A stretch of DNA of 64,000 nucleotides from Psychroserpens luteolus (GTDB lineage Bacteria > Bacteroidota > Bacteroidia > Flavobacteriales > Flavobacteriaceae), in the NCBI RefSeq assembly GCF_021032705.1, contig NZ_JAHVXI010000006.1, forward strand, positions 124,001 to 188,000, written 5' to 3'. The translations under genes and the position numbers were made by a program. How positions within the stretch are numbered: position 1 is the stretch's first letter; each line of letters begins with the position of its first letter. The notes beneath the pieces are model-generated. The model made no database searches and had not been told where the DNA came from. It saw only the letters and a program-made list of their open reading frames with translations. Positions 39,008-47,903 of the stretch are shown piece by piece.

Positions 39008-39330
39008 TGACTAATAAAATGACAAAGTTTAAAATTAAATCAGGAGATACTGTAAAAGTAATAGCTGGAGACCATAAAGGTACAGAAGGTAATGTGCTTA
39101 AAGTATTAAAGGATAAAAACAAAGCCATCGTAGAAGGCGTGAACATGGTTAAGAAACATACAAAACCAAGTGCACAAAACCCTCAAGGTGGAATTGTAGA
39201 GAAAGAAGCACCAATCCATATGTCTAACTTATCATTGTTAACTTCAAAAGGAGAAACAACAAGAGTAGGTTATAAAATGGAAGGTGACAAGAAAGTAAGA
39301 TTTTCAACAAAATCAAATGAAGTAATATAG
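39007..39330 (+). CDS. rplX: 50S ribosomal protein L24
   Basis: 107 residues from the coupled ATG at 39007; an internal ATG at 39019 ([20 protein letters not shown]) matches the usual L24 N-terminus and could be the real start. KOW domain [21 protein letters not shown]24 is an assembly initiator at the tunnel exit. Confidence 0.96.
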   Translation: MTNKMTKFKIKSGDTVKVIAGDHKGTEGNVLKVLKDKNKAIVEGVNMVKKHTKPSAQNPQGGIVEKEAPIHMSNLSLLTSKGETTRVGYKMEGDKKVRFSTKSNEVI

Positions 39331-39332
39331 TT

Positions 39333-39884
39333 ATGGCTTATATTCCAAGATTAAAACAAGAGTACAAGGACAAGGTTGTTTCTGCTCTTACAGAAGAATT
39401 CGGATATAAAAACGTAATGCAAGTTCCTAAACTTGAAAAGATTGTAATATCTAAAGGAGTTGGAGCTGCCGTTGCCGATAAAAAATTAATTGATCATGCT
39501 ATTGATGAGTTAACAATGATATCTGGTCAAAAAGCTGTTGCTACACTATCTAAAAAAGATGTTGCATCTTTCAAATTACGTAAAGGAATGCCAATTGGTG
39601 CGAGAGTTACGTTAAGAGGAGAGCAAATGTATGAGTTTTTAGATCGTTTAGTAACTTCGGCATTACCACGAGTTAGAGATTTCAATGGTATCAAAGCTAC
39701 AGGTTTTGATGGTAGAGGAAATTATAATTTAGGTGTTGTTGAACAAATTATCTTCCCAGAAATCAACATTGACAAGATCAACAAGATCTCTGGTATGGAT
39801 ATTACTTTCGTAACATCTGCAGATACAGATAAAGAAGCAAAATCGTTATTAACTGAAATGGGATTACCATTTCAAAAGAACTAA
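39333..39884 (+). CDS. rplE: 50S ribosomal protein L5
   Basis: 183 residues ([20 protein letters not shown]), with the conserved [20 protein letters not shown] and [21 protein letters not shown]5 carries 5S rRNA and contacts P-site tRNA. Start is 2 bases after rplX. Confidence 0.98.
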   Translation: MAYIPRLKQEYKDKVVSALTEEFGYKNVMQVPKLEKIVISKGVGAAVADKKLIDHAIDELTMISGQKAVATLSKKDVASFKLRKGMPIGARVTLRGEQMYEFLDRLVTSALPRVRDFNGIKATGFDGRGNYNLGVVEQIIFPEINIDKINKISGMDITFVTSADTDKEAKSLLTEMGLPFQKN

Positions 39885-39887
39885 GAT

Positions 39888-40157
39888 ATGGCTAAAGAAT
39901 CAATGAAAGCCCGTGAGGTAAAAAGAGCAAAAACAGTAGCTAAATATGCTGAGAAACGTAAAGCTTTAAAAGAAGCTGGAGATTACGAAGCATTACAAAA
40001 GTTGCCTAAAAATGCTTCACCTATTAGAATGCACAACAGATGTAAGCTAACAGGAAGACCAAAAGGGTACATGAGAACTTTCGGTATTTCACGTGTAACA
40101 TTCCGTGAAATGGCAAACCAAGGTTTGATTCCAGGTGTTAAAAAAGCATCTTGGTAG
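39888..40157 (+). CDS. rpsN: 30S ribosomal protein S14 (zinc-independent type)
   Basis: 89 residues ([20 protein letters not shown]), the longer C-minus form: the zinc-binding CxxC pairs are missing and only one Cys remains ([16 protein letters not shown]). S14 lies in the 30S head. It is followed by a 92-base structured spacer before rpsH. Confidence 0.97.
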   Translation: MAKESMKAREVKRAKTVAKYAEKRKALKEAGDYEALQKLPKNASPIRMHNRCKLTGRPKGYMRTFGISRVTFREMANQGLIPGVKKASW

Positions 40158-40249
40158 ACCAAATCGTTTTATTGCGATTACAAACAAGAATTATAAATTG
40201 GTTTTAGGTTCGGCATGAGGTCGAAAACCACTACCGCAAATTAATACAA
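40158..40249 (+). promoter_or_regulatory. Structured spacer upstream of rpsH, candidate S8-type leader
   Basis: In a cluster whose gaps are usually under 25 bases, this 92-base spacer folds well. TGGTTTT (40199-40205) pairs with AAAACCA (40224-40230) around an 18-base loop containing TTCGGCATGAGG; AATCG/CGATT (40062-40066 plus 100, that is within 40162-40179) makes a second stem. ACCAA at 40158-40162 could instead pair with TTGGT at 40198-40202, competing with the main stem. In E. coli S8 represses the spc operon by binding mRNA; its placement just before the S8 gene suggests a similar role here. Confidence 0.4.
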
Positions 40250-40648
40250 ATGAATACAGATCCAATTGCTGATTACTTAACAAGAATCAGAAATGCAGTG
40301 AAAGCTAACCACAGAGTGGTAGAAATTCCTGCTTCAAACTTAAAGAAAGAGATGACTAAAATATTATTCGATCAAGGATATATTTTAAGTTACAAATTTG
40401 ACGACTCTTCTGTACAAGGAACAATTAAGATTGCCCTTAAGTACAACAAGGAAACTAAAGAGTCGGTTATCAAAAAGATTCAAAGAATCAGTACACCAGG
40501 TTTACGTCAATATGCTGGCGCAAATGAAATGCCTAGAATCCTTAATGGTTTAGGTATTGCTATTGTTTCTACATCTAAAGGTGTAATTACAGGTAAGCAG
40601 GCGCAACGTGAAAACGTTGGTGGTGAATTATTGTGTTACGTTTACTAA
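40250..40648 (+). CDS. rpsH: 30S ribosomal protein S8
   Basis: 132 residues (MNTDPIADYLTRIRNAVKAN), with the conserved C-terminal STSKGVITGKQAQRENVGGE. S8 binds the central domain of 16S rRNA and in E. coli represses the spc operon. Preceded by the unusual spacer at 40158-40249. Confidence 0.98.
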   Translation: MNTDPIADYLTRIRNAVKANHRVVEIPASNLKKEMTKILFDQGYILSYKFDDSSVQGTIKIALKYNKETKESVIKKIQRISTPGLRQYAGANEMPRILNGLGIAIVSTSKGVITGKQAQRENVGGELLCYVY

Positions 40649-40666
40649 TTTAAAGCAGAAAGAACA

Positions 40667-41209
40667 ATGTCAAGAATAGGAAATAACCCAGTAGCAATTC
40701 CGGAAGGAGTTACAGTTGAAGTTAAAGACAACGTAATTACTGTAAAAGGTAAATTAGGAGAATTAACACAACCATATGATGCTGTTGAAGTGAAAGTTGA
40801 AGACGGAAACGTACTTGTAAGACGTTCAGCAGATAATAAAGAACAAAAATCTAAACACGGTTTATACCGATCTTTAGTAAGCAACATGATTGAAGGTGTT
40901 TCTAAAGGATGGACTAAAGAATTAGAACTAGTTGGTGTAGGTTATAGAGCATCTAACCAAGGTCAAAAATTAGACTTGGCTTTAGGATTCTCTCACAACA
41001 TTGTATTAAATGTTGCACCAGAAGTGAAAATTGAGACCATTTCAGAAAAAGGTAAAAACCCAATAGTTAAATTAACATCTCACGATAAACAATTAGTTGG
41101 ACAAGTAGCTGCGAAGATTCGTGGTTTTAGAAAACCAGAACCTTACAAAGGAAAAGGTGTTAAGTTTGTTGGTGAAGAATTAAGAAGAAAAGCAGGTAAA
41201 TCAGCTTAA
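40667..41209 (+). CDS. rplF: 50S ribosomal protein L6
   Basis: 180 residues ([20 protein letters not shown]), two similar domains, with the C-terminal signature [21 protein letters not shown]6 lies by the sarcin-ricin loop and factor-binding site. Confidence 0.98.
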   Translation: MSRIGNNPVAIPEGVTVEVKDNVITVKGKLGELTQPYDAVEVKVEDGNVLVRRSADNKEQKSKHGLYRSLVSNMIEGVSKGWTKELELVGVGYRASNQGQKLDLALGFSHNIVLNVAPEVKIETISEKGKNPIVKLTSHDKQLVGQVAAKIRGFRKPEPYKGKGVKFVGEELRRKAGKSA

Positions 41210-41219
41210 AAAATTAGTT

Positions 41220-41576
41220 ATGGCATTAACAAAGAACGAAAAAAGACTAAGAATAAAAAGCAGAATACGTAAGGTAGTTTCTGGTACAGAAGCAAGACCA
41301 CGTTTAGCTGTTTATAGAAGTAATAAAGAAATTTATGCTCAAGTTGTAGATGATGTTACAGGTAAAACTTTAGCAGCTGCATCTTCAAGAGATAAAGCAA
41401 TTGCTTCTGAGAAAGGAACAAAATCAGAAATAGCAGCCTTAGTAGGTAAAGCTGTAGCTGAGAAAGCAATAAAAGCAGGTATCAATACTATTTCTTTTGA
41501 TAGAGGTGGATACCAATATCACGGAAGAGTAAAATCATTAGCTGAAGGCGCAAGAGAAGGCGGACTTAAATTCTAA
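41220..41576 (+). CDS. rplR: 50S ribosomal protein L18
   Basis: 118 residues ([20 protein letters not shown]), with [20 protein letters not shown] and [21 protein letters not shown]18 binds 5S rRNA in the central protuberance. Packed 10 bases after rplF. Confidence 0.98.
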   Translation: MALTKNEKRLRIKSRIRKVVSGTEARPRLAVYRSNKEIYAQVVDDVTGKTLAAASSRDKAIASEKGTKSEIAALVGKAVAEKAIKAGINTISFDRGGYQYHGRVKSLAEGAREGGLKF

Positions 41577-41582
41577 GACACT

Positions 41583-42107
41583 ATGTATCAAAAATATAAA
41601 AACGCAGAATTAGTAAAACCAAGTGGAATTGATCTTAAAGATCGTTTAGTTGGTGTGCAAAGAGTTACTAAAGTAACAAAAGGTGGTAGAGCTTTCGGTT
41701 TTTCAGCGATCGTAGTGGTTGGTGATGAAGCTGGAGTTGTAGGTCACGGTTTAGGAAAATCTAAAGATGTTGCAACTGCAATTGCAAAAGCAGTTGAAGA
41801 TGCTAAGAAAAACTTAGTTAGAATTCCTATTATCAAAGGAACCTTACCTCACGAACAAAAAGGTAAATATGGTGGAGCAAGAGTAAACATTATTCCTGCT
41901 GCTCCTGGTACAGGAGTAATTGCTGGTGGAGCTGTAAGAACAGTTTTAGAAGCAGTTGGAGTACACGATGTATTATCTAAATCTCAAGGATCTTCTAACC
42001 CTCATAATGTAGTTAAAGCAACTTTTGATGCTTTATTACAATTAAGAGATGCAAGAACAATTGCTAAGGACAGAGGAGTTTCTCTTGAAAAAGTTTTTAA
42101 CGGTTAA
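41583..42107 (+). CDS. rpsE: 30S ribosomal protein S5
   Basis: 174 residues ([20 protein letters not shown]). The N-terminal dsRBD-like domain has [20 protein letters not shown] and [21 protein letters not shown]5 contributes to decoding fidelity and the mRNA entry site. Confidence 0.98.
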   Translation: MYQKYKNAELVKPSGIDLKDRLVGVQRVTKVTKGGRAFGFSAIVVVGDEAGVVGHGLGKSKDVATAIAKAVEDAKKNLVRIPIIKGTLPHEQKGKYGGARVNIIPAAPGTGVIAGGAVRTVLEAVGVHDVLSKSQGSSNPHNVVKATFDALLQLRDARTIAKDRGVSLEKVFNG

Positions 42108-42118
42108 TCAATAGGACG

Positions 42119-42301
42119 ATGGCAAAGATTAAAGTAACAAAAGTAAAAAGTGCAATCAATCGTACGCAAAATCAAAAGAGAATTTTAGAATCTCTTGGAT
42201 TAAATAAAATTGGTCAAACCAAAGTACATGATGCGTCTCCAAGTATTCTTGGAATGGTAAATAAAGTTTCACATTTAGTTTCTGTTGAAGAGACGAAATA
42301 A
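42119..42301 (+). CDS. rpmD: 50S ribosomal protein L30
   Basis: 60 residues (MAKIKVTKVKSAINRTQNQK), with LESLGLNKIGQTKVHD and the terminal MVNKVSHLVSVEE. Normal short bacterial L30. Confidence 0.97.
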   Translation: MAKIKVTKVKSAINRTQNQKRILESLGLNKIGQTKVHDASPSILGMVNKVSHLVSVEETK

Positions 42302-42310
42302 CAATATAAG

Positions 42311-42763
42311 ATGAACTTAAGTAATTTAAAACCAGCAGAAGGTTCTACAAAGAACCAAGGTAAAAGAGTAGGTCGTGGACAAGGTTCTGGAAAAGGTGGT
42401 ACTGCAACACGTGGTCACAAAGGAGCAAAGTCTCGTTCTGGTTACTCTAAGAAATTAGGTTTCGAAGGTGGTCAAATGCCACTTCAAAGACGAGTTCCTA
42501 AATTTGGATTTACAAATATTAACCGTGTAGAATATCAAGGTGTAAACTTAGATACATTACAAGAGTTAGTAGATAACAAGAAAATAAAAGATGCAGTTGA
42601 TTTTCAAACGCTAGTTGATCTAGGTTTGGCGGGAAAGAATGAATTAGTTAAAATTCTTGGTCGTGGTGAATTAAAATCAAAATTAACAGTAACTGCTCAT
42701 AAATTTACTGCTTCAGCAAAAGCTGCAATTGAAGCTGCAGGCGGAGAAGCGGTAACTTTATAA
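42311..42763 (+). CDS. rplO: 50S ribosomal protein L15
   Basis: 150 residues (MNLSNLKPAEGSTKNQGKRV), Gly-rich N-terminal extension GRGQGSGKGGTATRGHKGAK and C-terminal AHKFTASAKAAIEAAGGEAV. A late-assembling 23S rRNA binder. It precedes secY by 12 bases. Confidence 0.98.
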   Translation: MNLSNLKPAEGSTKNQGKRVGRGQGSGKGGTATRGHKGAKSRSGYSKKLGFEGGQMPLQRRVPKFGFTNINRVEYQGVNLDTLQELVDNKKIKDAVDFQTLVDLGLAGKNELVKILGRGELKSKLTVTAHKFTASAKAAIEAAGGEAVTL

Positions 42764-42775
42764 GAACACTTTAGT

Positions 42776-44128
42776 ATGAAAATTATAGATACATTAAAAA
42801 ATGTTTGGAAAATAACTGAGTTAAAAGACAGAATCATTTTGACACTTGGTCTGCTTTTAGTTTACCGTTTCGGTGCTCAAGTTGTTTTACCAGGTATTGA
42901 TGCAAGTCAACTTGGAGGTTTACAAGATGGAGCAGATGGTGGGATATTAGGAATTCTTAATATGTTTACTGGTGGTGCCTTTGCAAATGCCTCAGTTTTT
43001 GCTCTTGGTATTATGCCTTACATTTCGGCTTCTATTGTTGTTCAGTTAATGGGAATTGCTATTCCTTATTTGCAAAAACTTCAAAAAGAAGGCGCTAGTG
43101 GACAAAAGAAGATTACACAAATCACACGTTGGCTAACAATTATCATTTGCTTATTCCAAGCACCTGGTTACTTAGCAAGTTTACAACCTGCATTTGGTAT
43201 TCCTTCAACAGCATTTTTATTAGGTACTGGTCCAACATTCTATATATCTTCAGTTATCATATTAGTAACTGGGTGTATATTTGCTATGTGGTTAGGAGAA
43301 AAGATTACAGATAAAGGTATTGGTAATGGTATATCATTATTAATTATGGTAGGTATTATTGCTACTTTACCTCAATCGTTCTTACAAAATGCATCAGCTA
43401 GATTAGATGGTGGTGGAAATGGTGGTTTAATGATGATCTTGATCGAATTAGTAGTTTGGTTTGTAATCATTTTAGCATCTATAATGTTAGTTATGGCAGT
43501 ACGTAAAATTGCTGTTCAATATGCTAGAAGAACTGCTTCTGGAGGATACGAGAAAAACGTATTTGGTAACAGACAGTTTTTACCATTAAAGTTAAATGCA
43601 TCAGGAGTAATGCCAATTATCTTTGCACAGGCAATTATGTTTGTACCAAGTTTAATTGGAAAATCTTTTGGCTCATCTAGTGAAGTTGGTCAATGGATGC
43701 AAGCACAGTTTAACGATCCTTTCGGATTGTGGTATAATATTGTGTTCGCATTACTAATTATCATCTTTACGTATTTCTATACTGCGATTACTGTTCCAAC
43801 AAACAAAATGGCAGATGATTTAAAAAGAAGTGGTGGTTTTATTCCAGGAATTCGTCCAGGAACAGAAACATCAGAGTATTTAGATAAAATAATGTCACAA
43901 ATCACATTACCTGGATCTATATTCTTAGCATTAATCGCTGTGTTCCCAGCAGTTATTGTAAAGCTTATGAATGTTCAAGGTGGATGGGCATTATTCTTTG
44001 GTGGCACATCGCTACTAATTATGGTTGGAGTTGCAATAGATACAATGCAGCAAGTCAATTCATACTTGTTAAATAAACATTATGATGGCTTGATGAAGAC
44101 AGGTAAAAACAGAAAAGCAGTAGCTTAA
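42776..44128 (+). CDS. secY: Preprotein translocase subunit SecY
   Basis: 450 residues with ten transmembrane helices. Signature stretches are the plug-side GGALGI-like GGILGILNMFTGGAFANASV, LGIMPYISASIVVQLM (TM2), GEKITDKGIGNGISLLI and the cytosolic loop NKMADDLKRSGGFIPGIRPG. It forms the protein-conducting channel with SecE and SecG and is driven by SecA. Its place at the end of the spc cluster is universal. Confidence 0.98.
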   Translation: MKIIDTLKNVWKITELKDRIILTLGLLLVYRFGAQVVLPGIDASQLGGLQDGADGGILGILNMFTGGAFANASVFALGIMPYISASIVVQLMGIAIPYLQKLQKEGASGQKKITQITRWLTIIICLFQAPGYLASLQPAFGIPSTAFLLGTGPTFYISSVIILVTGCIFAMWLGEKITDKGIGNGISLLIMVGIIATLPQSFLQNASARLDGGGNGGLMMILIELVVWFVIILASIMLVMAVRKIAVQYARRTASGGYEKNVFGNRQFLPLKLNASGVMPIIFAQAIMFVPSLIGKSFGSSSEVGQWMQAQFNDPFGLWYNIVFALLIIIFTYFYTAITVPTNKMADDLKRSGGFIPGIRPGTETSEYLDKIMSQITLPGSIFLALIAVFPAVIVKLMNVQGGWALFFGGTSLLIMVGVAIDTMQQVNSYLLNKHYDGLMKTGKNRKAVA

Positions 44129-44214
44129 ATGTAATACTAATTTAGAGGATAATCTTCGGAAATTTTTTAGGCAAGGTATTTGCTAATCCAAGATTAAATA
44201 CTAAAACATATAAT
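44129..44214 (+). promoter_or_regulatory. Structured spacer between secY and infA
   Basis: 86 bases. TTAGGCAA (44167-44174) pairs with TTGCTAA (44180-44186) with one bulged G, and AATCTT (44151-44156) with AAGATT (44190-44195) encloses it. GGAT (44147-44150) could instead pair with ATCC (44186-44189). No TAnnTTTG promoter is present. Possibly a leader for infA-rpmJ-rpsM; unproven. Confidence 0.3.
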
Positions 44215-44430
44215 ATGGCAAAACAAGCAGCAATAGAACAAGACGGATCGATCATCGAAGCATTATCAAATGCGATGTTCCGAGTTGAACTAGAAAATGG
44301 TCACATAGTGACTGCACACATTTCAGGTAAAATGCGTATGCATTATATTAAGTTGTTACCTGGAGACAAAGTAAAATTAGAAATGAGTCCTTACGATTTA
44401 ACAAAGGCTCGAATAACTTATAGATACTAA
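44215..44430 (+). CDS. infA: Translation initiation factor IF-1
   Basis: 71 residues ([20 protein letters not shown]), OB fold with [20 protein letters not shown] and the terminal [12 protein letters not shown]-1 blocks the A site during initiation. It stands between secY and rpmJ as in many bacteria. Confidence 0.98.
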   Translation: MAKQAAIEQDGSIIEALSNAMFRVELENGHIVTAHISGKMRMHYIKLLPGDKVKLEMSPYDLTKARITYRY

Positions 44431-44434
44431 AACC

Positions 44435-44551
44435 ATGAAGGTAAGAGCATCCATTAAAAAAAGAAGCGCAGACTGTAAATTAGTCCGCAGAAAAGGTAGA
44501 CTTTACGTCATTAACAAAAAGAATCCTAGATTCAAACAAAGACAAGGGTAA
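44435..44551 (+). CDS. rpmJ: 50S ribosomal protein L36 (zinc-independent type)
   Basis: Short gene of 38 residues read directly: starts [20 protein letters not shown] and ends NPRFKQRQG. The family's zinc-ribbon Cys positions are mostly replaced (Ser in place of the first Cys; one Cys left), so this is the C-minus form. It sits 4 bases after infA and 2 bases before rpsM, the expected location. Confidence 0.96.
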   Translation: MKVRASIKKRSADCKLVRRKGRLYVINKKNPRFKQRQG

Positions 44552-44553
44552 TT

Positions 44554-44928
44554 ATGGCAAGAATTGCAGGTGTAGACATACCAAAACAGAAAAGAGGAGT
44601 AATCTCTTTAACTTATATCTACGGAGTAGGTAGAAGTAGAGCACAAGAAATTTTAGCAACAGCTAAAGTAGACGAAAGCATCAAAGTACAAGATTGGACA
44701 GATGAGCAAATTGGAGCAATCCGTGACGCTGTAGGATCTTATACTATTGAAGGTGAATTACGTTCTGAAACACAATTAAACATTAAGCGATTAATGGATA
44801 TTGGATGTTACAGAGGTATTCGTCATAGAGCTGGACTTCCATTAAGAGGTCAGAGAACTAAAAACAACTCTAGAACAAGAAAAGGTAGAAGAAAAACTGT
44901 TGCTAACAAGAAAAAAGCAACTAAATAA
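44554..44928 (+). CDS. rpsM: 30S ribosomal protein S13
   Basis: 124 residues ([20 protein letters not shown]), with [12 protein letters not shown] and the C-terminal [18 protein letters not shown] tail that reaches P-site tRNA. A 106-base spacer to rpsK follows (44929-45034), which is A/T-rich and shows only a weak GAATC/GATTC pairing; I see no clear signal there. Confidence 0.98.
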   Translation: MARIAGVDIPKQKRGVISLTYIYGVGRSRAQEILATAKVDESIKVQDWTDEQIGAIRDAVGSYTIEGELRSETQLNIKRLMDIGCYRGIRHRAGLPLRGQRTKNNSRTRKGRRKTVANKKKATK

Positions 44929-45034
44929 TAATAGACATTAGTCATTAGTTTTAACCGTTAGAGGAATCTGTTTGAAATAGCAATGTTTAGGATTCTAAAA
45001 ACTAGGAAAAACTAACAACTAGAAACTGAAAAAT

Positions 45035-45418
45035 ATGGCAAAGTCAAGTACTAAAAAACGTAAAGTAATAGTAGACGCTGTTGGAGAAGCACACGTAGCT
45101 GCCTCTTTTAACAACATTATCATCTCTTTAACTAACAAAAAAGGTGATGTAATTTCATGGTCATCAGCTGGTAAAATGGGATTCAGAGGTTCTAAAAAGA
45201 ACACACCTTACGCTGCTCAATTAGCTGCAGAAGATGCTGCTGGAGTCGCAAAAGAAGCTGGACTAAAGAAAGTGAAAGTTTACGTGAAAGGTCCTGGGAA
45301 TGGTAGAGAATCTGCTATTCGTTCAATCCACAATGCAGGTATAGAAGTAACAGAAATTATCGATGTTACACCATTACCACATAATGGATGTAGACCTCCA
45401 AAAAGAAGAAGAGTTTAA
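45035..45418 (+). CDS. rpsK: 30S ribosomal protein S11
   Basis: 127 residues ([20 protein letters not shown]), ending with the conserved [19 protein letters not shown]11 lies in the platform at the E site. Immediately downstream is a terminator and a new promoter, so it appears to close one transcript. Confidence 0.98.
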   Translation: MAKSSTKKRKVIVDAVGEAHVAASFNNIIISLTNKKGDVISWSSAGKMGFRGSKKNTPYAAQLAAEDAAGVAKEAGLKKVKVYVKGPGNGRESAIRSIHNAGIEVTEIIDVTPLPHNGCRPPKRRRV

Positions 45419-45433
45419 TTTATTGCTCTGTAG

Positions 45434-45473
45434 AATTAATATCAACTATTTTAATGGTTGATATTAATTTTTT
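45434..45473 (+). terminator. Terminator between rpsK and rpsD
   Basis: Perfect 13-bp stem AATTAATATCAAC/GTTGATATTAATT (45434-45446 with 45457-45469), 10-base loop, then a T-run to 45473. The stem is AT-rich, so termination may be partial. Confidence 0.65.
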
Positions 45474-45486
45474 ATGCGTAAATTTG
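45458..45486 (+). promoter_or_regulatory. Internal promoter of rpsD-rpoA-rplQ
   Basis: TTG (45458-45460), 18-base spacer, perfect TAAATTTG -7 box (45479-45486). The TTG lies in the right arm of the terminator hairpin. Confidence 0.7.
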
Positions 45487-45492
45487 CAAACT

Positions 45493-45590
45493 GAAAAATA
45501 ACAATTAACAAGTATCAACGAGAGATCAACGGTTGTCGAAGGATAAGATTAAGACCTTAATTCACAAACACTCTCAAAACAAATTTAAAA
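45493..45590 (+). promoter_or_regulatory. Leader of rpsD, candidate S4 control region
   Basis: About 98 bases from the inferred transcription start to the ATG. Possible closing pair GAGAG (45520-45524) with CTCTC (45571-45575), with inner stem ATTAA/TTAAT (45548-45552 with 45557-45561). In E. coli and Bacillus S4 represses its own mRNA. Pairing here is modest. Confidence 0.3.
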
Positions 45591-46196
45591 ATGGCAAGAT
45601 ATACTGGTCCTAAAACTAAAATAGCCCGAAAATTCGGTGAAGCTATCTTTGGAGATGATAAAGCTTTTGAAAAAAGAAATTATCCTCCAGGTCAACACGG
45701 AGCTAACAAGCGTCGTGGAAAAAAATCTGAATACGCTATCCAGTTAATGGAAAAGCAAAAAGCTAAATATACTTATGGTATATTAGAAAAGCAATTCAGA
45801 AACATGTTCAAAAAAGCAACAGCTGCTCAAGGTATTACTGGTGAGGTTTTACTTCAACTATGTGAGTCTCGTTTAGACAACGTTGCTTTCAGAATGGGAT
45901 TGTCTCCATCTCGAAGTGGAGCTAGACAATTAGTGTCTCATAGACATATCACTGTAAACGGTGGTATCGTAAATATTCCTTCTTACCAATTAAAAGCAGG
46001 AGATGTAGTTGCTGTTAGAGAAAAATCTAAATCATTAGAGTCTATTCAAAATTCATTAGCTAACTCTAGTGCTGTATATGAGTGGATTACATGGAATAAC
46101 GATAAAAAGGAAGGAACTTATGTTTCTATTCCAGAACGTATTCAAATTCCAGAAAATATCAACGAACAATACATCGTCGAATTATATTCTAAATAA
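45591..46196 (+). CDS. rpsD: 30S ribosomal protein S4
   Basis: 201 residues ([20 protein letters not shown]), S4 RNA-binding domain with [19 protein letters not shown] and [15 protein letters not shown]. The N-terminal zinc cluster is absent. S4 nucleates 30S assembly and commonly regulates the alpha operon. It is the first gene after the internal promoter. The 97-base spacer to rpoA contains only a palindrome TTTGGCCAAA. Confidence 0.98.
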   Translation: MARYTGPKTKIARKFGEAIFGDDKAFEKRNYPPGQHGANKRRGKKSEYAIQLMEKQKAKYTYGILEKQFRNMFKKATAAQGITGEVLLQLCESRLDNVAFRMGLSPSRSGARQLVSHRHITVNGGIVNIPSYQLKAGDVVAVREKSKSLESIQNSLANSSAVYEWITWNNDKKEGTYVSIPERIQIPENINEQYIVELYSK

Positions 46197-46293
46197 TAAA
46201 TTAATCATATTGGTATTTGGCCAAAGGATTTATTAGTGGTCTTCAAACTTATAAATCGCGCAACTAAATAACAATTAAAACGAAGACAATAAT

Positions 46294-47286
46294 ATGGCAA
46301 TTTTAAACTTCCAGAAGCCCGACAAAGTAATCATGATTGATTCTACTGAGTTTGAAGGTAAATTTGAATTTAGACCTTTAGAACCAGGTTACGGATTAAC
46401 AGTAGGTAATGCTCTAAGACGAGTATTATTATCATCTTTAGAAGGTTTCGCTATCACATCAGTAAGGATTGAAGGTGTAGACCATGAGTTCTCAACAATT
46501 GCTGGTGTAGTTGAAGACGTTACTGAAATGATTTTGAACTTAAAGCAAGTTAACTTTAAGCGTCAAATAGATGAAGTTGATAACGAATCTGTTTCAATTT
46601 CTATCTCTGGACAAAATCAAATTACAGCTGGAGATTTCCAAAAGTTCATCTCAGGGTTTCAAGTATTAAACAAAGACTTAGTGATTTGTAACTTAGATCC
46701 AAAGGTGAATATCAATATGGAAATCACGATTGAAAAAGGTAGAGGTTATGTTCCTGCTGAAGAAAATAAAAAAGCTTCTGCACCAATTGGAACAATCTTT
46801 ACAGATTCAATTTATACACCAATAAAAAATGTTAAGTATAGCATTGAAAACTTCCGTGTTGAACAAAAAACCGATTATGAAAAATTAGTTTTTGAAATCA
46901 TCACAGACGGTTCAATTGCTCCTAAAGATGCTTTAACTGAAGCTGCTAAAATATTAATTCACCACTTCATGTTATTCTCTGATGAGCGTATCACTCTTGA
47001 AGCTGATGAAATTGCACAAACTGAAACTTATGATGAAGAATCACTTCACATGAGACAACTATTGAAAACTAAGTTAGTTGATATGGATCTTTCTGTACGT
47101 GCACTTAACTGTTTAAAAGCTGCAGAAGTTGATACATTAGGAGACTTAGTATCATTCAATAAAAATGACTTAATGAAGTTCCGTAACTTTGGTAAGAAAT
47201 CGTTAACTGAGCTTGAAGAGCTTGTAAATGTTAAAGGTCTTAACTTCGGAATGGATTTAGCAAAATACAAATTAGATAAAGATTAA
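46294..47286 (+). CDS. rpoA: RNA polymerase subunit alpha
   Basis: 330 residues. The N-terminal dimerisation domain (about 1-230) has [20 protein letters not shown] and [20 protein letters not shown]. The C-terminal domain (about 255-320) has [20 protein letters not shown] and [16 protein letters not shown] for upstream DNA and activator contact. Normal length. Confidence 0.98.
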   Translation: MAILNFQKPDKVIMIDSTEFEGKFEFRPLEPGYGLTVGNALRRVLLSSLEGFAITSVRIEGVDHEFSTIAGVVEDVTEMILNLKQVNFKRQIDEVDNESVSISISGQNQITAGDFQKFISGFQVLNKDLVICNLDPKVNINMEITIEKGRGYVPAEENKKASAPIGTIFTDSIYTPIKNVKYSIENFRVEQKTDYEKLVFEIITDGSIAPKDALTEAAKILIHHFMLFSDERITLEADEIAQTETYDEESLHMRQLLKTKLVDMDLSVRALNCLKAAEVDTLGDLVSFNKNDLMKFRNFGKKSLTELEELVNVKGLNFGMDLAKYKLDKD

Positions 47287-47297
47287 TACGTCATATT

Positions 47298-47323
47298 TTG
47301 CTCCTCAAAGAGAGTTGAAGCAA
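47298..47323 (+). promoter_or_regulatory. Hairpin between rpoA and rplQ
   Basis: TTGCT (47298-47302) pairs with AGCAA (47319-47323) and, after a CC bulge, TCAA (47305-47308) with TTGA (47315-47318), loop AGAGAG. Located 24 bases before the rplQ ATG; role unknown. Confidence 0.3.
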
Positions 47324-47346
47324 GATGATGATTAAAACAAAATGTC

Positions 47347-47817
47347 ATGAGACACGGAAAAAAATTCAACCATTTAGGAAGACAGACTGCTCATAGAAAA
47401 GCAATGTTAGCTAATATGGCATGTTCGTTAATCGAACACAAACGTATCAACACTACTGTTGCTAAAGCAAAAGCTTTAAAACAATTTGTTGAGCCTATGA
47501 TCACAAAATCAAAGGAAGATACAACACATAACAGACGTATCGTAATGTCTAGATTGAGACAAAAAGATGCAGTTACTGAATTATTCAGAGATGTGGCTGT
47601 AAAAGTTGGAGATCGTCCAGGTGGTTATACAAGAATCATCAAATTAGGAAACAGACTTGGTGATAACGCTGATATGGCAATGATCGAATTAGTAGATTAT
47701 AACGACATCTACAACGCTGGTAAAAAAGAGAAGAAGACGACTAGAAGAAGTAGAAGAGGTGGATCTAAACCAGCAACTCCTCCAGTTGAAACGAAAGCAA
47801 CTAACGAAGAAGAATAA
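47347..47817 (+). CDS. rplQ: 50S ribosomal protein L17
   Basis: 156 residues ([20 protein letters not shown]), core with [20 protein letters not shown], plus a basic then acidic C-terminal extension ([19 protein letters not shown]) of about 35 residues beyond the E. coli core. It closes the superoperon at a strong terminator. Confidence 0.98.
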   Translation: MRHGKKFNHLGRQTAHRKAMLANMACSLIEHKRINTTVAKAKALKQFVEPMITKSKEDTTHNRRIVMSRLRQKDAVTELFRDVAVKVGDRPGGYTRIIKLGNRLGDNADMAMIELVDYNDIYNAGKKEKKTTRRSRRGGSKPATPPVETKATNEEE

Positions 47818-47840
47818 ATGTTAATAAGCATTTAATATAT

Positions 47841-47874
47841 AAAGGATAATCTATTTTAGATTATCCTTTTTTTT
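47841..47874 (+). terminator. Terminator of the ribosomal superoperon
   Basis: Perfect 13-bp stem AAAGGATAATCTA/TAGATTATCCTTT (47841-47853 with 47857-47869), loop TTT, then eight T ending at 47874. A one-mismatch -7 box CAATTTTG (47878-47885) for carA follows at once. Confidence 0.88.
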
Positions 47875-47903
47875 GTGCAATTTTGTAAAACTTTTCTATA
47901 AAA

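Noticed and set aside
44929-45034. Possible leader between rpsM and rpsK
   Set aside because: Only a weak 5-bp pairing across 22 bases and A-rich repeats such as AACTAG are present; no convincing structure or promoter.
46197-46293. Palindrome TTTGGCCAAA between rpsD and rpoA
   Set aside because: Too short to call a terminator or operator; no other signal near it.
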